Source: Lotus japonicus (Eukaryota > Streptophyta > Magnoliopsida > Fabales > Fabaceae). Taken from it: a stretch of 64,000 bases of DNA. This document shows positions 48,507-61,657 of the stretch, in pieces (the first letter of the stretch is position 1; each line of letters begins with the position of its first letter). The DNA is taken from positions 78,168,732-78,232,731 of the forward strand of contig NC_080044.1 of the NCBI RefSeq assembly GCF_012489685.1, written 5' to 3'. The translations under genes were made by a program, and so were the position numbers. Under the pieces are notes generated by a model, which was not told the DNA's origin, searched no databases, and saw nothing but the letters and a program-made list of their open reading frames with translations.

Positions 48507-51111
48507 TCAGCCAGAGCCAGAGGGAGAGGAGCTATGGACAGAATACTGTGCTGGCAGCTGAGTAGAATAAACCGAAGGAACTGAAACTTCTTGCAGAGAA
48601 CTCACAGAAGAAGCAAACATAGAAGAATATGATGATGATGATGATGAGGAAGATTGAAGATGATGAGAAGCCATGGTTGATGACACATTTGCCTGATCAT
48701 ATAAACTCATAGGAGAATAGTCATAAAAGTTGCTTGAATTGGAACCACTGGAACCCTGAAAAGTGTGGTGTTGAGCTTCTGCATGAACTATTGGCTCTGA
48801 AGAATTTGAATTGCTGAAATGGGTAGTTGGTTGATTGATGGAAGGTTGTTGTAGGAGCCTCACATTTTCAGGGAAGTTGAGTTTTGCCTTGTTGCCTCTA
48901 AATCGCAGTGAAGCTTGATCATAGGCTCTGGCTGCTTCTTCAGCTGTGTTGAATGTTCCTAACCAGACTCTTGCAGCTTTGAAAGGGTCTCTGATCTCTG
49001 CAGCCCACTTCCCCCATGGCCTCTGTCTCACTCCTCTGTATTTTCTCTTCGGTTGTTGCTCTGTTTCCTCCCTCACATTCTCTGTTCTGTATTCGTATAC
49101 TGGTTTCACCATTGGGCTTATTTTTGTTGTTGCTGTGTTGGTCAAGTTGCTTGAACGTTCTGCAACTGAATTGAATAGCATGAAATTCAGCATAAGAAGA
49201 ATGATCATTGTTTTCAATTAGACAAAACCAAAAATATATTGGTTGCCTAATATAATGTTCCATGTATGTGTAGACATCTAATTTAGGAAGAGAGGAAAGA
49301 ATGATAGTAGATGTAATATGTAATATGATAGTGACAGGAAGAGAGAAAAACAGATGAACTCATTTGTCCTCATTTGGTGTCCATTTTCCTATTTCACCAA
49401 TCAAATTGTGACATTTTAATTAAAAAGAATGTATGAGTGTGAGATTTATAACATTAATATGTTGTTTTTAATAGGATGGGAAATGGAAAATTGTTTCAGT
49501 CAAGAAAAGCAGGGTGTGTTGTTTAGTATTTAGGTTTCGTTTGGATTGATGGAGGGGGAGGGAATGGAGCGGAAGAGAGGGGATGGAGGAAGAGGTCCAC
49601 TGTTTGGATTAATTAAAAATTGATGGAAAGGAATGGAGCCCGGTGGAATGTGCTCCATCATGTTCCATTACTTTCCCCCATTTTTATTCCCCCTCAATTT
49701 GGGAGGAATGGGATGGAGCAAAATTATTGACATCTAACAAAATTATAAAAATACAAATATGTCCCTTAACCACCCCCTTATTACTACCCAGTTTCTTTCA
49801 CGCTCATTTAGAACCTGTTGCTTCTTTCGTTGCAGATTTCTACATCACTACATGGGTCTTGGTTTTTTATAATGAACCTTTCTCTATCTGCTGCGTTGCT
49901 GGCTTGTTTGTTCCTAATAATTGCTTTTAACTTTGTGTCATTGTTGAATTCCTTACTGCGTTCAATTCCTTGCTGCATTATTCAATGTGTTTTGTGAAAT
50001 ATTATTTCAAACACAGGCTTTTGTAGGTATTTGTAGGTATATGCAATCAATTTGTAATTTTTATTGGAAGCCGAAGCATCTCGTAAAAAAAAATTAGCGT
50101 TTTGCGTTAGATTTGGGTTTCTGGTATTTTTTATTAATGTTTTCTCCATTTAGATATCCCGTTACATTTTTTAGACATGTCAGAATTTGAAAACAAAACT
50201 AGCTAATGCTCCAAGAAAGAAAGTAAGGGTAATATGGTACTAAAAAAATTTGTAACTTATTCCTCTCCGTTCATTATCCAAACAATGGAGTAGTAACTTT
50301 GTTCCGTTCCATCCTAAAATACCCAAACAATGGAAGGAGACTTTTATTCCATTCTGTTCCGCTCCATTCCATTCCATTATATTTCATTCCCCTCCGTTCC
50401 GTTATGTTCCATCAATCCAAACATAGCCTTAGGTGTCTAAAATGGGATTATTTCATATAGTAACCAACAGGTCCTGAAATATTGGTGAAGAGGATTCAAA
50501 TACTAATATTGTTGCTAGCTGGGTCCATGTGTGGAAGTTGTTAGGATCCTGTCCTATAATTAATGGGTGTTTTTTCATGTGTTCATTGTTCTAGATGTCA
50601 AAAGTTAGTAGAAAAAACTTAATAAAGTAACATTTTATTTTCTATCCAAGCATGCAAAAATATACATTCAATAAACAACTTTAGAACATAAATGTTCACT
50701 TTGGTGCTTACTTGGGGGAATAGCAGGGGGTGAAGCTCTGCATGAGAAATCACCATCTTCCCTCCTTCTCTTGAGGGAAAAACTGTCACCACCATAAGAT
50801 GGTGTTGCAGAACAAGAAGCTATGTTTGGTGTCACATGAAAATTAGCATCATCACCATCACCACCACCTCCAAATGCACTATGTTCCATTTTCTGATGAT
50901 CATAACCACCATGCTCCTCCTCATCACCACAGATAACACGAGTCAGAGCATAAACCATTGCAGACATCTCTTTCTCCCTATTGAAACCATGAAACATCAT
51001 TGGCATTGACAACAACTTAAGATCATGTCTCTCTTCAAATTCATCCAAATCACTCTGTCTCGTGTAACAAACAACCTTGTTGTTCCCCTTTTTTTCACTA
51101 GGATTCGCCAC
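48507..51111 (-). CDS. AP2/ERF transcription factor, group X (ABR1/ERF110-like)
   Basis: Two exons on the minus strand, 51111-50712 and 49159-48507, give 1053 nt, 350 residues. Exon 1 holds the group X N-terminus with [14 protein letters not shown]; a KRRRED nuclear-localisation-like stretch follows. Exon 2 has one AP2 domain (about 173-230): [39 protein letters not shown]. Ala and Asp of WAAEIRD are the ERF-type DNA-contact residues, so GCC-box or DRE binding is expected. The C-terminus is Ser-rich. Group X members act in wounding, ABA and defence responses. Reading exon 2 alone from an ATG at 49217 gives a false hydrophobic N-terminus (LLMLNFMLF) that is intron. A Tourist-like element fills most of the intron. 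TATA-like TATATATA near 51250. Confidence 0.88.
49533..50428. mobile_element. Tourist-like element in the ERF intron
   Basis: Termini GGTTTCGTTTGGATTGATGG and, complemented on the right, GGCTATGTTTGGATTGATGG. The 3-bp TTA flanks on both sides (49530-49532, 50429-50431) fit PIF/Harbinger target duplication. The 896-bp interior is GGAATGG/CCATTCC rich near both ends and shows no transposase. Confidence 0.7.
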
Positions 51112-53930
51112 CGTTGTAAACTTATCAGACCCTTCTTCAATATTGTCAACTCTAATACGCCAACAACAGCATTGATATTTTCACGTATGAAGAATGGAAA
51201 AGTTCAAATTGGTTATAGCCACCTTTGAACAAAGACTCGTGTGCAATAAAAGTATATATAAGCTGTTTTCTGAGATATTATGCCACCCCATTAATTACTT
51301 TGTTGTATGAAATTGAATAAAGCATGAGCTTAATTAATTTAAACAAGAGTGATGGGTCAAAAGTATGAAGGTGTGAACGCTAAATTTGGTGGTGTATGTA
51401 CAGAGAGTAGCTAGGTCGGTGTTGAGAAGCTATAGCTAATTAGCTATAGCCGACATGAAAATATGATCTTATATACATTTAATTAACAATTAATCTTGCA
51501 TATTAATTAATTGACCCAATTGAAATGCAAAATCCTACCTGGATGATATGCACCGCAATTTGTTCCAAAAAGGTTTGGTTGATCAAATTGGCAAGTTGCA
51601 CCCACTGCAAAAGTGTTTTTAAGTTCAATTTTGTTTCATTGTTGCCTATTGGCAAGTTGCATTCACTGTTTGTTTTTGTTCAATTTTTGTGATCATCATC
51701 AAGTTGGCTAGTTGCATGCATAGAAGTTCATTATAGAAATCTTTTGTTAATATCTCCCATTGACGTATATACCTTCATTTTTTTTTTTTTTGAGAAAAGA
51801 CATACATACATACTTCACGACTCACGTCAAAAACAGGATTTTATCAAGAACAAAATATAACGTCAAAAACAGGATGAGTTGAACTTACAGATTGGGTGCT
51901 CAAGTGATCAAGTCAAACTCATCTATGATTTGTGTCCATGTATTTATACATTAGCACCTTTAATTTTGATTCCTGATTTTTTTTTACCGATCAAGTCACT
52001 AATCCTACGTTTGAATGTTAGCAAGTTGACCTAATACACGTAGACAGGTCACCCACCTGCTAGATCATATTCATCTGAAATCTTTAGACAATACAATATT
52101 ATATTCGACTTACTTAATTAGCTCATTGATTTTTTTCATGAATACCTATCATCCACTGTGGATGGGGTGCGATAAAATTTTCTCAAGCCTCATCATGAAG
52201 AATCCTTTTCCAACCTCTTGGTTAGAAAGTCATATATCGCAAACTTCGCTCGCAATGTAACCACACTCCATGCGATGAGGGCAATGATGGCCGATCGTTG
52301 AGCCAAAATCAAACTCTGTAGACACAGATAGTTATAGCGACTTGGTTAGAGAACATCCTAATGCCCCCATAAATGCACATTCTATTGTCCAAAACCAATT
52401 TTGATGATTTTTTTATATTAAAATACAACTTAAAAATAAACTAGCAAATATCTTTGTTTAAAAAATTGTCATTTACCATCCGTCACGTTTTTTTCTAATA
52501 AGGTGCACCATTTAAGTTAATGGACGTCACGTGTACCTATCAATTGTTTATGACAAAAAATTGTAAAGCTCATGCAAATTTTTAAAAAAGGAAAAAAAGA
52601 AAAGAAACAGCTTATCACGTGGTAAATGTAAGTTCAATTTGAAATTTAAAGATGCCTAATAGAATTAATATAAGATAGTTTAAGCACCGCTTAAATTAAA
52701 TTATTATAAAGTAGTAGTACTTTTTTTATTTTGCCATTATTAAATTTTTGTTGCATGATCTGATTTGCTCTTTGACTCTTTCAGACTTCTAAAGTCAACG
52801 CTTTGGTCACACGATCGACTCATTTACGCGTAATCAATGTTGATGGATGGATAACGGGAGCGTTCTTTTGGACCATCTTTTTGTAACTCAGCCACCCAAT
52901 ATAGTAAGGAGTAATTATTTCTTCACACCTCATAATGAGGTGTGGAGAGGTGGAGGAAGAGAGAGATAGGAAGAAAGGAGAGAGAAAGTAAAGATGTGAT
53001 AGGTGATTTGATTGATAGAAAAAAGAGAAATAAAGGAGAGAGAAGGTGGAAAAGGAGTGGAGAGGTATGTATATATCATAACCCTATAGTAAAAGGTGTG
53101 AACCAATATTTACCAAGTTCTATCCTAGAATATGATGGGTGAATATATTATAATCTTCCCTTTTTCCCACTCTACATTCTCTCCTCTTTACCAAAGATAG
53201 TACTATAAGTTATAAATATATTATTTTATTCCCTAAATCTTAATCTAATATCAATTCATCAAACACCTATTTTCACACTGCATTTTCTAGTCGCCCAATT
53301 ATTTTAATATGTCGGCTTTGGATTTTAGGGTACCATGACCGTACTAAATCTGATTGGTTAAGATAATGACATCTTGTATCATGACTACGGAAGGAAATGA
53401 TACAAGTTCAATGAACCACGTCCCCCAAATTCACTATCCCAAGTACTGCCGACTTTAGGTTATCGGTTATCAATTTTCCCTTCGCTTCTGCAATTTGTTT
53501 TTCCCACTTTCACACTGCCGAATTTGATAAGATAGGAAAGTTTTAACTTATTTCTGGATCCACTTCTATGTCCTTTAACAAGTTTGTAAATGTACATAAA
53601 AATAACATTCTTAATATTTCAAACATTATCATATACTTTAAACAAATACCTCTAACATACAAATACAAGAAAATTCAATGAAGCGTACAAAACTACAAAT
53701 GAATTTAAGAGCTAGATAAATACTATACAAAGCGCTTAAGAATACATAGTCAAGGCTAGCACAGCGATTTATCTCTGAAAATAACCCAATGAGGAGCAAT
53801 TCTATGTGTGTTTGGATTTCCACTATATTCATTAAAAAACACTTATTTCAATCCACCATCGACATGGATTTCCATTAAAAATGCTTTTAAGCCTTACTAA
53901 TTAGAATCCAAACACGCTAATGAGTTAGTT
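51112..53930. other. spacer between ERF and RNR1
   Basis: ERF promoter on the left, RNR1 3' UTR on the right. A short MITE-like foldback lies at 53806-53916. A purine-rich stretch (52930-53070, GAGAGA and GGAG runs) looks low-complexity. No gene recognised. Confidence 0.4.
53806..53916. mobile_element. 111-bp MITE-like element near the RNR1 3' end
   Basis: Ends GTGTGTTTGGATTTC and, complemented, GCGTGTTTGGATTCT. It begins about 15 bases beyond the RNR1 stop, so it is probably in the 3' UTR and could supply its end. Confidence 0.5.
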
Positions 53931-56900
53931 TCAACTTCCACAAGCCAAGCACTCATCTCGGTTTGTCAAAGAGCATACCATCTGTGCCATCTTGGTATTA
54001 TCATCCTCCTCCACCTTAGGCTTGTCCTGCATTTACAACAGATATTGAGCATTTAAATGTACAAATCACATGAATGGGAAAATTGATCACAGTGAATTGT
54101 TCTTACTTTAATTGCAGCGGTATCAACAGTAAACTTGATGGCGTCGGCTGCAGCTCGTGTTCGGAGATAATACATCCCGGTTTTCAGACCCTTTCAAGAT
54201 GAAATAGAAAGGAATAAACATCAATCAGCAAAAGATCAAAAGATTGAAATAACCCAGAGGCAGAGCCAATTGCTGAAGCAAACATATAAATTGAACATCA
54301 AAACCAAGCATAGAAGCTCTTTTTATTTTTATTAGAGACAAATTTAACCAATGTCAAAAATTGATACCTTTGACCATGCATAAAAATGCAAGGAAGTGAG
54401 CTTTCCAAAGTTGGGTTGTTCCATGTGAATATTTAAGCTTTGACTCTGATCTATGAAGCATCCTCGATCAACAGCCATATCAACCAATGTCTTTTGCTTG
54501 ATCTCCCAAACGGTTCTGACAAATTTAAACTATGTTAGCACAAAAATAATGGAGTCGAGTTTTGGTCGGTCACTAAATCACAATTATCATACTTGTATAT
54601 GACTTTCAGATCATTAGGTATTTCTGTGATATTCTGAACAGAACCATCCTCATAGATAATATTATTCTTGATTGCAGGAGACCACAATCCCATGTCAGTC
54701 AAGTCGTGAAGAAGATGCTTGTTCACTACAACAAATTCGCCACTGAAAGACAAACAGTTAACAAACAAGATAGAGAGCAAATAAGATACCAAGGCATAAT
54801 AACATGGCATGGAAATAAACCTTAAAACTCTGCGATTGTAGATATTGGAAGTATATGGCTCAAAACACTCATTATTGCCAAGTATCTGGCTAGTAGATGC
54901 AGTTGGCATAGGGGCAACAAGAAGTGAATTTCTCACACCGGTCTCTGATATCATCTTCCGAAGTGCACCCCAATCCCAACGATCAGAGGGTGTCACACCC
55001 CACATGTCTGGCTGAAGAATTCCCTGTGCAACACAAAAATCAGCTGAGCCACTGCAAAGATCCTGGATAAACATTTCTAATTCTGTGCCTACAAAAATAC
55101 AGTATACATATGCAGCTGTGCTTCAGTGATGGAACATGCCTCTAACTATAACAACTACTCAGGAGTCAGGACACTTAAAAAAAGGGGAATATTCTTTCAA
55201 GAAGATACCTTGCTTACAGGACTACCACTGTATGTTTCATAAGGACCTTCTTTTGCAGCCAACTCACAAGAAGTTTTCAGAGCATGATAGTATATAGTCT
55301 CAAATATATCCTTGTTTAACTGCTGAGCCTGCATATCCATGTAACTATTTAGTTGAAGAATATCTAGCTTAAAATATTAAAGTGATAATTAATCTGCAAC
55401 CACACAAACAATATTTACCTCTGGTGAATCAAATGCCATGCCAAGTAGTATGAAAGTATCAGCAAGACCCTGAACTCCTATACCAATTGGTCTGTGTCGT
55501 AAGTTAGACCTTTTTGCATTTTCAACTGGGTAGTAATTAACATCAATTATTTTATTAAGGTTTGTCGTCACTGTTGCAGTAACCTGTAATTGGTCACAGC
55601 CAGTTAATACCATCACAAGACTTGAGGCATATAAAGATAATGTCAATACAGTAGCACACATTGAAACACAAAAAGAACATCTAACATTGTTAGTAGTTAA
55701 GAGTAACAAGAAATGTACCTCTCCTAGTTTATCAAAGTCAAAATATCTATTTTTAGAGCCTAGACTGCCAACTAGCTTAGTTGGATGAGACTCCATGGGC
55801 ACACCCTGCAATAAACAAGTAACGTACCAAATCACGAACAAGTTAGCCTGCAATTCATATAACTGCAATCCTAACACATGAATTATGCCAGGGATTTCTC
55901 ACCTTATCTCTTACATATCGAGGTAGAGCAATTGATGCAAGATTGCACACGGCTGTTTCTGTTGGACTTGTGTACTCAATTATCTCAGTGCACAAGTTTG
56001 ATGACTTAATTGTGCCAAGATTTTGCTGGTTGCTTTTCCTGTTGCAAGTGTCCTGGGATATAGAAATGAAAAAATGATCAATGCAAAGAAAAAAAAGTTA
56101 AAAAGTCATTGAAATGAACTTTAAGAAAGTTAAACATGTCTTTGGTAGACCACCTTAAAAAGCATATAAGGATTTCCAGTTTCTATCTGGGACTTCAAAA
56201 TTTCAAACCAAAGATTCTGTGCCTCAACAACCTTCTTTGCTTTTCCCTACAAGGATTCAGTTAAAAAAGTTACAATAATGAACAAAAGACATATTAGGAA
56301 TTGTGCAACTTGCAAAACACTAAATATCATCATCAAACTTACTTCTCTTTCATACTTAGTGTAAAGCTTTTCAAATTCTTCACCCCAACAATCTGCCAAA
56401 CCCGGTGCTTCATTGGGGCAAAACAAGGACCAGTGCCCATTACTCTGAACTCTTTCCATAAAGAGATCAGACAACCAGAGAGCATAAAATAAATCACGAG
56501 CACGGTGCTCTTCCTGCAAGTGGCAATAAAATCAAGAATTCTTTAATTAGCATAACCTAAGAAATAGGGTCAAAACTAAATCACAAGAATCAAATAAAAT
56601 TGTTACCACACCCTTTCTGAATAAAAGAAAGGATCATACCTTTCCATGGTTTTTTCTTAGTTCCAAGAATTCAAAAATATCAGCATGCCATGGCTCCAGA
56701 TACACCGCAAATGCACCTACAACAAGCACACAAAATTCATAAATAAAAGAACTTGGATATTTTCATAAAACATAAGAATTGACAACTAAGCATGAACAAT
56801 TTACCTTTCCTCTTGCCTCCTCCTTGATCAACATAACGAGCAGTATCATTGAACACGCGCAGCATGGGAACAACACCATTGGAAGTCCCATTAGTTCCGC

Positions 56901-58382
56901 GAATGTAACTGCCCATGGCACGAATGTTGTGAACAGAAACACCAATTCCTCCTGCCGATTTGCTAATGACAGCACACTCCTTCAAAGTATCATAAATCCC
57001 CTCTATACTATCATCTTTCATGCATATAAGGAAGCAACTGCTCAACTGCAAAAAGCAAATAAACTAGATGAGAGGTCTAAGATCAACAATTCAACATAAA
57101 AAGAACAAACCTACAAACATGAGAAAAGGGGTAATTGGCATCCAAGAGACATTTTTATTAATAGAATAGTGTTCAATTGCGGCATATAAAATTTAAAAAT
57201 TTACATATTGCTGAATATGTGCTAAATTTTCACCCACTTAACCATTTTCACCACTATCACCATACAGTATTAATCAAACAGAAAACAAGATCACCGATTA
57301 TGGAGTGTAAACAGCAAAAGTACCTGAGGCCTAGGTGTTCCAGCATTGAAAAGTGTCGGGGATGCATGAGTGAACCACCGTTGAGACATCAAGTGATAAG
57401 TCTTAACAGCAGATTCAATGTCATCCTTGTGAATTCCAACAGCAACCCTCATCAACATGTGCTGAGGCCTCTCCACAACCTGCCCTTGAACCTTCAACAG
57501 GTATGACCTCTCAAGCGTCTTGAACCCAAAGTAATCATAGTCAAAGTCCCTATCATAAATAATCTCACTGTCCAAACGAGCCGCATTCTATAACAACAAC
57601 AAAAAAACAAATCAATAACTGAAATTCAATCACCACAAACATCAATTAACCATTCCAAATCACAACTGTACAAAAAACAAAATCAATAACTAAAATTCAT
57701 CCACCACAAACATCAATTAAACATTCAAAATCACAATTGTAATAAAAAACAAATCAAAAAGTAAAAATCATTCACCACAACATCAATTGACAATTCCAAA
57801 TCACAATTGAACAATCACATTACCTTGATGATTATCTCATATACATCATCAGCAATTAGTGGAGCTTTCAGCCCAGATCTATTATTGAAATGATTGTACA
57901 TGATCTTAACCCTGAAAATACCACAATTCAAGCCTTAACAACACGGAATCGGAATCATCGAAACAAATAAAAATATCATACACATCTAATCTAACAGACT
58001 TACGTCTCTGAAAACGACTTCCTGGTGTTCTTATGCAGATTGGAAACCGCAATCCTAGCAGCCAACTGCACCAAAACGCAAAATCAAAGCAAATCAGATA
58101 GAGTATTAACAGTTAACAATTTCAGAACCCTAAGAAAAAGGGCGGGAAACTGACAGATGCGTAATCAGGATGGTTAGCAGTCATGGCGGCGGCGGTTTCA
58201 GCGGCCAATTCATCAAGCTGACTAGTGGTAACACCCTTGTAAACCCCGGCGCAGACCTTCTGAGCAACGAGAACGGGATCGCAGTGGTCAGTACTGAGAC
58301 CATAACTGAGCTTCTTAAGGCGCGCGGTGATCTTATCGAAATGCACCGCCTCTTGGCGCCCATCTCTCTTCACCACATACAT
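53931..58382 (-). CDS. RNR1: ribonucleoside-diphosphate reductase large subunit R1
   Basis: Seventeen exons (minus): 58382-58155, 58065-58004, 57911-57824, 57587-57324, 57045-56805, 56716-56640, 56513-56343, 56246-56154, 56052-55903, 55805-55719, 55583-55419, 55328-55209, 55023-54821, 54742-54593, 54515-54368, 54190-54107, 54026-53931; 2427 nt, 808 residues, near the plant R1 size. It reduces ribonucleoside diphosphates to dNDPs with subunit R2. N-terminal ATP cone [20 protein letters not shown]. Redox Cys218 (LSSCFL) and Cys444 (AVCNLAS), thiyl-radical Cys429 with Glu431 (NLCTEI), radical-path Tyr pair 756-757 (GMYYLRT), and the C-terminal CLACGS shuttle pair are all present. It is expected to be active, in the cytosol, peaking in S phase. 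E2F-type sites upstream agree. Confidence 0.97.
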
Positions 58383-58452
58383 CTTGTTGGTTATGGCGGC
58401 AGTGGTTTTGAGTGGAGAATTTCTTCGAACAGTTTGGGTGCAAGATGTGAGT

Positions 58453-58460
58453 GTATATAT
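58453..58460 (-). promoter_or_regulatory. TATA box of RNR1
   Basis: TATATATA, about 71-78 bases upstream of the RNR1 start codon on the minus strand. It implies a short 5' UTR. Confidence 0.5.
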
Positions 58461-58544
58461 AGACAGTAGGGTTTGAAATGAAATGAAATGAGTAGTGTGT
58501 GATGATGATAAGGTTTTTCCCTTTCCCTCCCAATTCTTCGAAAT

Positions 58545-58552
58545 TTTCCCGC
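58545..58552. promoter_or_regulatory. E2F-type site upstream of RNR1
   Basis: TTTCCCGC matches the E2F consensus TTTSSCGC exactly, about 165 bases upstream of the RNR1 ATG. Plant RNR genes are known E2F targets. Confidence 0.7.
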
Positions 58553-58722
58553 GAGGGTGAGCCTGAATTTGGGGTTGGGTTTGGAACTTTGAAAATTAAA
58601 AATGGAAAGAGTGTGTGTGAATGAATGAAATGAAATGAAATGGAGCGTGGGGTGCGGTTGTTGATGCGGGGGGACCACACACATTTAAATTAAAGGCAGA
58701 AACAGGAAGGCTCTCTCGTCTC

Positions 58723-58730
58723 TTGGCGCC
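58723..58730. promoter_or_regulatory. second E2F-like palindrome upstream of RNR1
   Basis: TTGGCGCC, a symmetrical E2F-like core followed by GTTT, about 345 bases upstream of the start. Confidence 0.5.
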
Positions 58731-59535
58731 GTTTCTGTCTTCTTTTGGGTAAGGGGAGGAGTGACCACCTACTCAAAATGCTATACTATATTCCTCATTA
58801 CTACTTTTTTTATTTTATTTGTTTGATGATTAAAAGAATAATAAAAGAGTACTATATTATAAAATTACTACTATTTATTGATAGATAGCAAAAATATTAT
58901 AATCTGTTGAGATACTGTGAATTATTCCCAAGTTCATGTTTCTGCAACTATTTATGTTATGTAATTATGATTTTTAATGATCATATCTGATTAAATAATT
59001 GATCACTTCAATGGACAAAAGTTAGTCAGAGATTCCGAAGTGGCTATTCGATTTTAGGTAAGAAGAATAAGTTGAAATTTTTTTGTTTGACACTCCTTAA
59101 TGAATTGAAGAGACAAGAAAAATGATGAGAAAGTAATTGATGTGATTGTTGGTATAATTAAAATAAAATAAAAAAATAGCCAATAGATTGAAAGTGAAAG
59201 TAGTATAAATAAGGTGGAAGTGTGAATTAATTATAGCTCATACAAATAATTTCATTCACAAATATTAATTAGAGAGAAATTAAGCAAATCATGTCTCTAA
59301 ATGACCAAGTTTGTTGGACACATATATGAAGTTCAACAGAGAAGTGAAAGCACTAGGTTTTTTTCAGTCTATAAAACTGAAGTTGCATTAGAAACTGGCC
59401 CAATAGAAAGTGGGCCAACAGTACATGGTGAGTAGGTAAACACACTAACATCATGATCCAAGATCTGCTATATCTACACCCCTCATAGATTGGAGCTAAG
59501 CCCAACTCTTCCCACAACATCCCCAAGGAATTGTG

Positions 59536-59740
59536 GGAGTCTATATGGAGGAGTCATGTCCCACAAAAGATAAAATTGTTTCTATGGAAATCATGGTATA
59601 TAGAGAAGAAGAATTGCAACTAGTGGTATATGGCCTCTTTGCACTGCCTAATCTCCAACAGTGGAACATGCTTTTCTCCTCTGCCCTGCCCTTGGACTAG
59701 AGCAGTCTAGTTTGGATCCCCTTTTTAGTAAACTCTGAGG
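59536..59740 (+). pseudogene. LINE zinc-binding (zf-RVT) domain fragment
   Basis: Broken translation SIWRSHVPQKIKLFLWKSW and, further on, CPWTRAVWFGSPF. These are the start and end of the zf-RVT domain found after the reverse transcriptase in plant LINEs. Stops lie between. Confidence 0.6.
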
Positions 59741-60299
59741 GTTTGACTAGATTTGATTATTAGTGCCTGTGGTTATGATGCTTAAAAGCCAGACTTGTGT
59801 CTTCCAGTCTTGACAACCAGAGTTGCAAATGCACCGAGTAGAGTTTTATGAGTTAATTGGATATTGGATACTAGCGTTAACCAAGCTCTTCAGAGATGAA
59901 AGAGCAAATGCACATGCACGGAATAGTTGCAACTAAGATTGATGGTTTTTTGTTGTTGTGTGGGAGTGACCTTTCTAAGTGACAACTTTGCTTTCTTGTG
60001 AAGCTTGGTTGAAGTCCACAACTTCCACGAGCAAGACCTTAATGAGTTTTCATTCCTATCCACAACTTCTACATGAAAGAAAAAAATATAGTAATCAAGT
60101 CGTAACACCGACCAGCAAATAAAGTCACAAGTTTCACACTTGTGACTTGTGAGTTGATCATAAGTGTAACACTTGTGAGTTGAGTTGAGTTATAGTAGTT
60201 TTGTAATCTTTTGAAATTCTACACCAGTTTGGTGACTTTGAAAAGATATTAAAAGAGATTATTTTGATACACTATTAGTGTAAACTTTAACGTCATGTA

Positions 60300-60701
60300 G
60301 CGGAGGTTGTGGAGCGGCCCTCTACTGTGGTGGAGGCTGAGGCCCTAGCTTTCCGGTGGGCGATTGAATTGGCTATTAACCTTTAGTTCAGACGGGTTTG
60401 CTTTGAGACAGATTGTCTTACTCACTTTCAGATGTGGAAGAAACCTCCGGACGGGAGGAACTATTTAGCTACTATTTTTAGTGATTGCTTTTAGTTGTGT
60501 CGTTCTTTAGATTTGGTGTCTGTTGTTTTTGTTCGCCGTTCAGGCAATGTTGTCGCAGACTTTTTGGCCAGGAATGTCGCCTCATACGCCGGTTTGGTGT
60601 GGATTGAGGAGGTACCGCCTGAAGTCGATGTTTTTGTAACCGCAAACCTTTTAGCTTCTATGCCCCCTATTTAATTGATGACAGGTTCTTTTAAAAAAAA
60701 A
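60300..60701 (+). mobile_element. 5'-truncated LINE 3' end with RNase H-like domain
   Basis: Flanked by GTCATGTA duplications (60292-60299 and 60702-60709), with an A-run just before the right copy, as target-primed insertion leaves. The translation is the RVT_3 RNase H-like domain: VVEAEALAFRWAIELAI, VCFETDCLTHF, FVRRSGNVVADFLARNV, WIEEVPPEV. Two in-frame stops (TAG) inactivate it. Confidence 0.8.
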
Positions 60702-61044
60702 GTCATGTAATCAAACACAATTTACACTGATAAGACTTACAAATATTTAAGACCGTGTTTGATTCAAATTAAAAAATAATGATTTATAAATATTATTTTT
60801 AGAGATTTTAATAAAATCATTAGTTGAAATGTGTGTTTACACTAATTAAATCTTTTTTCTCTAACATATCATAATAGATTTTCTTGATAGGTTAAGCAAA
60901 GAAGTTTTTAAATAATGTTTTTTTTTTTCTCTCTAATTGCAAGGTTCCTCTCCAAGCTTTGGCTTCTATTTTATCTTTGACCTGGAGCATATGTAGTGCG
61001 TTTGCAAGGGCGCCTACTTAGTAGTAGATTTAGAGGTTTGTCTC

Positions 61045-61319
61045 TTGGGTTTGGCTAGACGACATGACGAGTGAGATTGAATGTAGACAAAAGTGTCTTA
61101 CAAGATCCCCACCAATCTAGTTTTGGTGGCTGCTTGCGCAATGGATTTGGGCAACAGATTGTGGGGTTTCATGGTGCACATGAGGAGAACGTCTTGCCAA
61201 TGGAGTTTTTGGGTATGTTCAATTGTCTCAAACTTTATTATAATAAAGGATTTAGGAGGTTATCGTGTTTCTCAAGCTCTCACCTTGTTGTCTCTCTAGT
61301 GGGGAAGGATTCGCCATAA
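61045..61319 (+). pseudogene. second LINE RNase H-like fragment
   Basis: RLNVDKSVLQDPHQSSFGGC, then RNGFGQQIVGFHGAHEENVL, like the KLNVDGS...GG.LR...G..I.GF start of RVT_3 domains. It is the N-terminal half of the domain, while 60300-60701 has the C-terminal half, so they come from different insertions or a rearranged one. Confidence 0.55.
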
Positions 61320-61657
61320 TGACATCGTTATGCTATGCTCGTGTGGGAACATTAGAGACCTTTTTACAGCGCCAATTGATGGTGTCGTTTGATCATATCC
61401 TTTGTGAAAGTGATTAGTGTGAGACTATCTAGTGAAAGCCAATACTCTTTAGGGTCAAGACTTCATGGTGATAGAAGATCCTCCCACGAAGTGAAACATT
61501 TTTTTGATAGTTGATGCCTTAGGGATCTCTTTTGTTAGTCGGTATACCTTTATATTTATTTTCTCACTTGTACAAAACTACACACCTAACAACTTTTTTA
61601 ATTTTTATTTTCTTAAAAATGCGTTTTTTAAAAAGAATAAAACTCAACCAAAACAAT

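Noticed and set aside
49643..49930. 95-codon open frame
   Set aside because: Inside the Tourist-like element of the ERF intron; no domain.
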